Below are positions 23,261 to 27,850 of a stretch of 27,850 nucleotides of DNA, piece by piece. The position numbers were made by a program, and so were the translations under genes. Position 1 is the stretch's first letter. Each line of letters starts with the position of its first letter. The stretch is from positions 1-27,850 of the forward strand of contig NZ_JBDIAQ010000033.1 in NCBI RefSeq assembly GCF_039812505.1, written 5' to 3'. The notes under the pieces are model-generated. The model did no database searches, was not told the origin of the DNA, and saw nothing but the letters and a program-made list of their open reading frames with translations. This stretch comes from Intrasporangium_A sp039812505 (GTDB lineage Bacteria > Actinomycetota > Actinomycetes > Actinomycetales > Dermatophilaceae).

Positions 23261-24429
23261 CTTCTGCTCCTCAGCAGCCCGAAGGTGCGCTTGGTGGTGT
23301 TGTCCTGGACGGTCTCGCCGAAGTGCCGGCGGATCTCCTGGTCGGTCAGGTGCCGGATGGCCTGTGCGACCGGTCCGCCCGGCTCGTCGAGCACGATCGG
23401 CACGCCTCGGTTGACCGTCGCGGGCACGTTGACACTGTTGGGGATCTCGGCCGCGATGGGCTGCTTGAGCGCCGCGGCGACCTCGTCCACCCCGAGCCCG
23501 ACCTTGAGGCCGGCGCGGTTGAGCACGACCCGGCGGTTCTCCACCGGGGCCCCCAACGTGTCGAGCGTGTCCATCGCGATCCGCAGGTTCTTGACCGCCG
23601 GAATGTCCAGCGTGGCGATCAGCAGCACGAGGTCGCTCACGTCGAGGGCGGCCAGGACATGCTCGGTGAAGGAGGGCGGCGTGTCGACCACCACGTAGTC
23701 GTAGCCGGTGCGCGCGACGCGCAGCAGCTCGAGGACGGCCTCGGCGGGGATCCGGTCCGCCTCACCCGGCTCGGCCGGGGCGGCGAGCACGTCCAGCCCG
23801 CTCTCCTGATGGGTGGCCACGACCGACTCGACGCCCTGCCGGTCCAGGTGCCCGCTCATCGGCACGATGTCACCCACCGAGCCGTTCGGCATCAGCTGCA
23901 GGCTGATCGCGACGTCACCGAACATCAGGTCGAGATCGACCAGCAGCGTCCGCGCCCCGGTGGTCGCCAGGTAGGCCGCCACGTTCGTGGACAGGGTGGT
24001 CTTGCCGACCCCTCCCTTGGCCGAGAAGACGGTCACGATCCGGCCTCGGCCGGCGCTCTGGCCGGACTCGCCGACGAGCTGGGCGGTCAGCGACCGGCTG
24101 CGTCGCACCGCGTCGGCGATCGCCGCCTGGTCGTCGGCCTGGACGACCTCGCGGACCCCGCTGCGCAGGGCCTGGGCAAGCAGCGCCACCTCGAGCCGGT
24201 GGCGCAGCAGCACGACGCCGGCCGGGGAACGCTGCACCCGGAGTGTCTCGGCGAGCTCGCAGGCCGCCGTGGCCGGGATGTCGGCGCCGATGACGACCAG
24301 CTGCTGGGCCGCGTCCTCCTCGAGCGAGCGCACCACCTGGTTCGCGTGGGACACGAGCTCGACATCCTCCCCGAGCACGAGCCGGTACTTCTTCGCTGCG
24401 GCGGTGTCCGCCTCCCACAGCACGGTCAT
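23257..24429 (-). CDS. cpaE: Tad pilus localisation ATPase CpaE/TadZ
   Basis: A 390-residue MinD/ParA-like ATPase with an N-terminal receiver-like domain, thought to place the pilus machine at its cell site. The first 120 residues resemble a response-regulator fold lacking an obvious phospho-acceptor arrangement. The ATPase half has deviant Walker A SAKGGVGKTTLSTN (core at 138-145), VDLDLMFGD (A' region) and YVVVDTPPSFTE (Walker B). It overlaps cpaF and cpaB by 4 nt each. Its partner CpaF follows directly. Confidence 0.93.
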   Translation of the reverse strand: MTVLWEADTAAAKKYRLVLGEDVELVSHANQVVRSLEEDAAQQLVVIGADIPATAACELAETLRVQRSPAGVVLLRHRLEVALLAQALRSGVREVVQADDQAAIADAVRRSRSLTAQLVGESGQSAGRGRIVTVFSAKGGVGKTTLSTNVAAYLATTGARTLLVDLDLMFGDVAISLQLMPNGSVGDIVPMSGHLDRQGVESVVATHQESGLDVLAAPAEPGEADRIPAEAVLELLRVARTGYDYVVVDTPPSFTEHVLAALDVSDLVLLIATLDIPAVKNLRIAMDTLDTLGAPVENRRVVLNRAGLKVGLGVDEVAAALKQPIAAEIPNSVNVPATVNRGVPIVLDEPGGPVAQAIRHLTDQEIRRHFGETVQDNTTKRTFGLLRSRR

Positions 24430-25238
24430 GGCTTCACCTGCTTGAGGACGTCGGCCGGGCTGGTCTTGAAGATCGTCAGGTCGTTCGTGTGCGCGTTGGG
24501 GTCGACCTTCACGTCGGCGCCCCGGAGCCCGGCGTAGAGCGTGTAGTCGTTGATGCCGTGGGCCAGCCGGACCGCCTGGTCCGGGGAGACCGCGACCGTC
24601 ACCAGGAAGCTCGGGTCGTCCGAGCCCTTGCCCTGGTCCGCGTCCTTCGCGGTCGGCTGGGGAGCGGTCAGCGCCGTGTTGCCCATGGCGATGACCTGCA
24701 CGTCACCCAGCAGCACGGTGGTGCCCTTGAGGTCCAGGTCGTTGAAGGCCTTGGTCCGCGAGTCCGACCCGGCCAGCTTCATCCCGTGGGTCGCGTAGAT
24801 GGTGATGTGCGAGCCCGGGGTGACGAACTGCCCCACCCGGGCCGGGTCGGTCAGCTGGACCGACATGGCGAGCTTCCCGGGCGGCACCTCGATCGCCTTC
24901 TGTCCGACCGGGGTCGTCCCGAACCGTGCGGTCAGCAGGAGCTCGCCGGGCTGGATGTCCGAGAGCGCGAGCAGGTTGTTGTTGTCTGCGTCCACCTGCG
25001 CCAGGGCGCCCAGTGGACGGGCGGCGGCGGCCACCCGGGTCTGTGCGACCAGCTCGGTCCGTACGGCCTCCTTGAGGGTCGTGCCGGCCGGGACGAGCTT
25101 CTCGGCGACGTAGACCGGGACCGGCTGCTGGCCCGCGACGGCCCGGGCGTCGGCCCCCCGGACGTAGCTGATGATCAGGGCGCTCCCGGCGACGGCGAGC
25201 ACCACGGCGACAAGAATGGCGACAAGGCGGCGATTCAT
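24426..25238 (-). CDS. cpaB: Flp pilus assembly protein CpaB/RcpC (SAF domain)
   Basis: 270 residues. An N-terminal membrane anchor (LVAILVAVVLAVAGSALIISYV) is followed by an SAF domain (VPVYVAEKLVPAGTTLKEAVRTELVA) and an RcpC-type domain (QPGELLLTARFGT, PGKLAMSVQLTDPARVGQFVTPGSHITIYAT). The protein is thought to act at the cell envelope and bind the wall or polysaccharide around the Tad pilus channel. GAAGGAAC lies before the ATG. It follows the tadG-like gene by 16 nt and overlaps cpaE by 4 nt. Confidence 0.92.
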   Translation of the reverse strand: MNRRLVAILVAVVLAVAGSALIISYVRGADARAVAGQQPVPVYVAEKLVPAGTTLKEAVRTELVAQTRVAAAARPLGALAQVDADNNNLLALSDIQPGELLLTARFGTTPVGQKAIEVPPGKLAMSVQLTDPARVGQFVTPGSHITIYATHGMKLAGSDSRTKAFNDLDLKGTTVLLGDVQVIAMGNTALTAPQPTAKDADQGKGSDDPSFLVTVAVSPDQAVRLAHGINDYTLYAGLRGADVKVDPNAHTNDLTIFKTSPADVLKQVKP

Positions 25239-25254
25239 TTGATGTTCCTTCGTA

Positions 25255-26463
25255 TTATCCGGCTGGCAGGACCAGGCGTGCCCCGCGGTCGACGGTGCCG
25301 AGACTGATCGAGTCGAGTGGTTTCTGGCCCGAGGTGAACCATCCCCAGATGTAGCTCACCGAGGCATTGCATTTGCCGGTGCAGACACCGGCCGGCTGGT
25401 CGTAGACCGAGAAAGACTTGTCCGGATTTGCGGCGGGCATGTTCGCGAATCCGGCGAGGAAGAACGACGCCACCCCGGAGATCTTGTATTTCCCGTTGTC
25501 GGAGACCTCCACGAAGACCGGGATGAAGACTTCGGTCCCGACGTACTTCTGCAGGTCCATCGATCCCTTGCAGTTGTTCGGCAGGCTCGCGCCGGTGCTT
25601 CCCTGGACGGTCCCGGTGGCCGCGATGTTCGCCACGCACCCGGGGGTCGCGTCGAGGAACCCGAACCCGCCCGGATACTCCTGACCCGGGCTGCCACTGC
25701 ACTTGTGGTCACCCGAGTCGTGCGTGAAGATCCCGGTGGCGTAGCCGCCGTCGGCGATCACCGCGGGCAGCTTCGTCGAAGAGCTCCCGGGCGGTGAGTC
25801 CTGGTAGGGCGGCGACGGCGCATACTTCTGCCCGGCCACTCCGCCGATCTGGGTCTTGTTGGCCCAGTCGCAGGCCCCGATAGTGATCGGCAGCGTGGCG
25901 CCGGTGCCGCCCGGGGGGCCCCATGCCGCCCGTGCGCAGGCCGTGTACCGGCCGCCTGGGCTGCCGCCGGCGAGGGTGCGGGCGAAGTCGGTGGGCAGCA
26001 GGGTCTCGCCCTTGCTGCCGAGGGTGCGCGGCCGGGTCTCGACGTAGGAGCCGGCCGAGGTCAGCCAGCCCGGCTTGGGCAGGCACTCGGTCAGGTCGGT
26101 GATCGCCCCCGAGGACGTGCACAGCGACACGCCGAGCGCGGCGGCCGTGGCGGCGGGCGAGGCACAGATCTGGTCCTTGGACAGGTCCATCGCGCCGTCG
26201 TTGGCGTTGTCGTCGCCGAGCGCCCCGATCCGGGCCAGCGCTGCCGAGTCGAGCGGGGCACAGCCGGCGGCGTTGCCGGCGCAGTCACCGGCGATCGCCA
26301 TGGCGCTCGCGTCGGCCGCGTTCTGCAGCTGCCGGCGTTCCCACATGACCTTGCCGACGTCCGACGACACGGCCAGCGCGCCCAGGCAGACCCCACCGGC
26401 GAAGAGGATCGCGACGATCATCGCTGCGGCTCCCCGCTGGCCGTGCTCTCTCAGCCTCCGCAT
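25255..26463 (-). CDS. TadG-like pilus-assembly protein
   Basis: 402 residues. The N-terminus (GQRGAAAMIVAILFAGGVCLGALAVSSDVGKVMWERRQLQNAADASAMAIAGDCA) is the putative-TadG N-terminal block: a short basic segment, a class III-like G/AAA-type cleavage region, a transmembrane helix, and the RRQLQNAADAxALA motif. The remaining 350 residues are exported, Gly/Ser/Pro-rich and contain at least ten cysteines, suggesting disulfides. No VWA domain is visible here; the VWA in this operon is instead fused to TadB. It overlaps tadE by 13 nt. The exact role (minor pilin-like or tip protein) is inferred. Confidence 0.83.
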   Translation of the reverse strand: MRRLREHGQRGAAAMIVAILFAGGVCLGALAVSSDVGKVMWERRQLQNAADASAMAIAGDCAGNAAGCAPLDSAALARIGALGDDNANDGAMDLSKDQICASPAATAAALGVSLCTSSGAITDLTECLPKPGWLTSAGSYVETRPRTLGSKGETLLPTDFARTLAGGSPGGRYTACARAAWGPPGGTGATLPITIGACDWANKTQIGGVAGQKYAPSPPYQDSPPGSSSTKLPAVIADGGYATGIFTHDSGDHKCSGSPGQEYPGGFGFLDATPGCVANIAATGTVQGSTGASLPNNCKGSMDLQKYVGTEVFIPVFVEVSDNGKYKISGVASFFLAGFANMPAANPDKSFSVYDQPAGVCTGKCNASVSYIWGWFTSGQKPLDSISLGTVDRGARLVLPAG

Positions 26464-26870
26464 TGCATGACCGCCTTGGCCGAGAGTGAGGTGGGCAGTG
26501 CGCTGCCCGCCCCGACGAGGCTCAGGGCCGGCTCCAGGACGAGCCAGGTGAAGCCGGTCGACACCGAGACGGCTGCGTTCGACCCGGCCGCGCAGGCCCC
26601 GGGCGTCGTGACGGTCAGGTCGGCCGGCGTGATGCCAGGCGCTGCCGCCCGCGCACGCTGTGTCACGGCAGAGGCGTCGTAGGGCTGCAGCACGACCGCG
26701 GCCCGGGCCCCTTCCCGGGCGGCGTTGGTCAGGACGACCTGGGTGTAGAACGCTCGTCCGAAGTCGACCACGCCACCGATGACGGCCAGCATCAGTGGCA
26801 GCACCAGCGCGAACTCGACGGCCGCAGCGCCACGCGTCCTGCGGCGGCCGGCATGATTCAGGCGCACCAT
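26451..26870 (-). CDS. tadE: TadE-like pseudopilin
   Basis: 139 residues. The N-terminus RRRTRGAAAVEFALVLPLMLAVIGGVVDFGRAFYTQVVLTNAAREGARAAV is the classic TadE block: G followed by AAAVEF is the class IVb prepilin cleavage site, then one membrane helix and the NAAREGAR motif. The exported domain is about 90 residues with two Cys. I chose ATG 26870 because GGGAGGGGAA precedes it; an in-frame TTG at 26882 overlaps that Shine-Dalgarno. It is the first gene after the hairpin array. Confidence 0.93.
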   Translation of the reverse strand: MVRLNHAGRRRTRGAAAVEFALVLPLMLAVIGGVVDFGRAFYTQVVLTNAAREGARAAVVLQPYDASAVTQRARAAAPGITPADLTVTTPGACAAGSNAAVSVSTGFTWLVLEPALSLVGAGSALPTSLSAKAVMQCGG

Positions 26871-26910
26871 TTCCCCTCCCAAGGTTTGGCGCAGAATGAG
26901 GCTGACGGCC

Positions 26911-27067
26911 CCGGTCCCCCGACCGGACGGTCCTTCAGCGGCTCCGGTCCCCCGACCGGAGCAGGTCTTGCATCAGCTCCGATCCCCCGACCGGAGCAGG
27001 TCTTGCGTCAGCTCCGATCCCCCGACCGAAGCGGGTCTTGCATCAGCTCCGATCCCCCGACCGGAGC
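26911..27067 (-). repeat. Array of 35-bp tandem hairpin repeats between flp and tadE
   Basis: Four units of exactly 35 bp start at 26941, 26976, 27011 and 27046, and a degenerate fifth lies at 26911-26940. Each starts with a 22-nt inverted repeat: 9-bp arms GCTCCGGTC/GACCGGAGC around CCCC (26941-26962 is perfect). The units are joined by AGGTCTTGCATCA or close variants. Substitutions in units 2-4 become G.U or U.G wobbles in the minus-strand RNA but C-A mismatches in plus-strand RNA. This suggests structure is maintained in the flp-tadE transcript. There are no spacers, so it is not CRISPR. Confidence 0.93.
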
Positions 27068-27071
27068 GGGT

Positions 27072-27100
27072 CCCGGCCCCGGTTCCCAACCGGGGCCGGG
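27072..27100 (-). terminator. Strong 13-bp hairpin in the flp-tadE gap
   Basis: CCCGGCCCCGGTT (27072-27084) pairs perfectly with AACCGGGGCCGGG (27088-27100) around a 3-nt loop. There is no U-tract on the minus strand, so it is either a U-less actinobacterial terminator/attenuator or a 3'-end stabiliser for the flp mRNA. Confidence 0.7.
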
Positions 27101-27117
27101 CCCTTTGGACGATCGTG

Positions 27118-27155
27118 TCCGGGGTGCGACATCGAGATCCGATGCGCACCCCGGA
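27118..27155 (-). terminator. Long hairpin just downstream of flp
   Basis: TCCGGGGTGCG (27118-27128) pairs with CGCACCCCGGA (27145-27155), 11 bp. After one bulged A the stem continues CATCG/CGATG around loop AGATC, about 16 bp in all. It begins 12 nt after the flp stop. It probably reduces read-through from the highly expressed pilin gene or protects the pilin mRNA 3' end. No U-tract follows. Confidence 0.75.
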
Positions 27156-27167
27156 CTGGTGAGCCGA

Positions 27168-27347
27168 TCAGGAGGTGGCCGGCAGCGCGTCCTTGACGGT
27201 CTCGAACAGGCTGTTCAGGCTGCCCCCGAGGAGCCCGACGGTGGCGATGATGGCGACCGCGATCAGCGCGACCATGAGGCCGTACTCGACGGCCGTCGCA
27301 CCCTTGTCCGTGCGGAGCGTCTGAAGCTTTGCGGCGAGCTTGGTCAT
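27168..27347 (-). CDS. flp: Flp/Fap-type major pilin (class IVb prepilin)
   Basis: A 59-residue pilin. Leader MTKLAAKLQTLRTDKG is followed by the processing site G16 and then ATAVEYGLMVALIAVAIIATVGLLG. The G-x4-E-Y motif (Glu21-Tyr22) and the single hydrophobic helix define Flp pilins, which are cleaved by a TadV/CpaA peptidase and assembled by CpaF-TadB-TadC. The mature pilin would be 43 residues. The ATG has GGGAGG 8 bases upstream, a strong Shine-Dalgarno. It is first in the tad operon with its own promoter and a hairpin-rich 3' flank, as expected for a pilin made in excess of the machine proteins. Confidence 0.96.
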   Translation of the reverse strand: MTKLAAKLQTLRTDKGATAVEYGLMVALIAVAIIATVGLLGGSLNSLFETVKDALPATS

Positions 27348-27369
27348 GATGAATTCCTCCCTTTTGTGT

Positions 27370-27388
27370 GGGACACCCCTTATGTCCC
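27370..27388 (-). other. 5'-leader hairpin of flp
   Basis: GGGACA (27370-27375) and TGTCCC (27383-27388) form a 6-bp stem with a 7-nt loop at the very start of the predicted flp transcript, upstream of the Shine-Dalgarno. It may stabilise the mRNA 5' end. Confidence 0.5.
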
Positions 27389-27395
27389 AACCGAG

Positions 27396-27424
27396 AATCT
27401 AAGGCACCGAATGTGCCCTGTCCG
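27396..27424 (-). promoter_or_regulatory. Predicted flp/tad operon promoter
   Basis: On the minus strand CGGACA (27424-27419) and TAGATT (27401-27396) are separated by exactly 17 bp. Transcription would start near 27389, giving a leader of about 42 nt. The -35 matches the consensus at 4 of 6 positions. Confidence 0.5.
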
Positions 27425-27772
27425 GAAAACCGGGAAAGTTCTTCAGAGCCGGTTAGGGCTGCTGCGGACCTGGGCACCAGAACGGGCCCGGGGAGTCGCA
27501 CGGTTGCTGCGATGACGCCTGCAACGAGTGCCGCGATGAGCGCGCACCCAGCGACGGCTGGTCCGGGCCCATGCCCCCCGGCATGGGCCCGGAACGACCG
27601 CACGGAGCCTTCGAAGCCTCCGCGTGACCACCTCCCAAGTAGGACAGTAGCGGAGCAACGACTCGATGTCCTTGAATCCGAAATTACCGTCAGGTCGGAT
27701 ATCTGGATCCTGGCGACAGGCCAGCGACAGGCCAAGGACGCCCGGCGCGGAGGCCGACCCGTCGACACGACG
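27425..27772. other. Gene-free region upstream of the tad operon
   Basis: About 350 bases with no gene I can defend. It contains a perfect hairpin (27562-27593) and a locally AT-richer stretch at 27660-27715. A minus-strand frame through 27620-27720 reads protein-like (GNFGFKDIESLLRYCPTWEV) but has no recognisable start context. It degenerates into Arg/Ser-rich text past the hairpin, so it could be a decayed gene fragment. Confidence 0.4.
27562..27593. terminator. Perfect 14-bp hairpin, terminator-like
   Basis: TCCGGGCCCATGCC (27562-27575) and GGCATGGGCCCGGA (27580-27593) are perfect complements around CCCC. It is symmetric and without U-tract, so the direction cannot be told. Confidence 0.6.
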
Positions 27773-27805
27773 ATGCCGCTGGGCGGGAGGCCCGCCCAGC
27801 GGCAT
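27773..27805 (-). terminator. Perfect 15-bp hairpin after the right-edge gene
   Basis: ATGCCGCTGGGCGGG (27773-27787) pairs with CCCGCCCAGCGGCAT (27791-27805) around AGG. It lies 8 nt after the stop of the partial minus-strand gene, so it is a likely U-less terminator. One arm contains the recurring GCGGCATAC word. Confidence 0.7.
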
Positions 27806-27813
27806 ACGCGCTC

Positions 27814-27850
27814 TCAGGGCAGCCGGAGCAGGTGGACCGCGACGGCATAC
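27814..27850 (-). CDS. C-terminal tail of a gene entering from the right (unidentified)
   Basis: The minus strand reads YAVAVHLLRLP then TGA at 27816-27814, followed closely by a strong terminator-like hairpin. The codon choice is typical of the genome. Only 11 residues are visible, so no function can be given. Confidence 0.4.
   Translation of the reverse strand, partial: YAVAVHLLRLP

Larger units (their letters stand above)
1903..27850. repeat. Dispersed GCGGCATAC word, both strands
   Basis: GGCATAC lies on the plus strand at 1903, 4526, 6958, 7055, 14742, 17899, 21402, 27801 and 27844. On the minus strand (GTATGCC in the given sequence) it is at 3045, 9331, 13922, 15623 and 21549. Twelve of these fourteen are preceded by GC, giving GCGGCATAC. 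The copies lie in genes of unrelated function and in intergenic DNA. Confidence 0.85.

Noticed and set aside
26911..27067. CRISPR array
   Set aside because: The 35-bp units are contiguous with no unique spacers, there are no cas genes, and the pattern is better explained as tandem RNA hairpins.
27043..27805. Several overlapping minus-strand ORFs upstream of and across flp
   Set aside because: They run through perfect hairpins, the predicted promoter and flp in the wrong frame. Only short stretches look protein-like.

Overview
The window is very GC-rich (mostly above 70 %) and carries actinobacterial hallmarks: GTG/TTG starts, 4-nt stop/start overlaps, a class E sortase, a SigB/SigF-type stress sigma factor and a Tad pilus locus with actinobacterial fusions. 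The best guess is a Micrococcales/Intrasporangiaceae-type actinobacterium. That placement is inferred from gene style, not from a marker gene.

Region 1 (1-5064) is a selenocysteine locus: the 5' part of selD (minus strand, cut by the left edge), the selenocysteine tRNA (selC, 1746-1841), selA and selB. Between selD and selC lies a lower-GC gene for a protein resembling aerolysin-like ETX/MTX2 pore-forming toxins. No selenoprotein gene is visible. Region 2 (5065-7835) is a DrrA/DrrB-like ABC exporter with a MerR regulator. It appears autoregulated from a palindrome inside a long-spacer promoter. An imperfect direct repeat of about 60 bp, whose first copy is the 3' end of selB, brackets this module.

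Region 3 (7977-10736) has a cysteine-rich ArsR/SufR-like regulator divergent from a doxX-folE pair, followed by a class E sortase. Region 4 (10810-16156, minus strand) is a run of five genes: a ceramidase-like membrane protein, an ankyrin protein, a small membrane protein, a large fusion of an exported S15-type alpha/beta hydrolase with a cytoplasmic ABC ATPase, and an ABC-2 permease. Region 5 (16316-18990, plus strand) holds thiol peroxidase, an S41-protease-like protein that lacks the catalytic serine, and the stress sigma factor.

Region 6 (19007-27424, minus strand) is a Tad/Flp pilus operon in the order flp, tadE, tadG-like, cpaB, cpaE/tadZ, cpaF/tadA, VWA-tadB fusion, tadC. Flp (59 aa) is separated from tadE by a striking array of RNA hairpins. 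Their sequence differences keep pairing (as G.U wobbles) only in the transcript that runs in the pilus direction. The right edge holds further perfect hairpins and the last codons of another minus-strand gene.

Across the whole window the 9-mer GCGGCATAC occurs about 12 times, against well under one expected from base composition. Inside genes it forces otherwise rare codons such as ATA and TAT. Its function is unknown.
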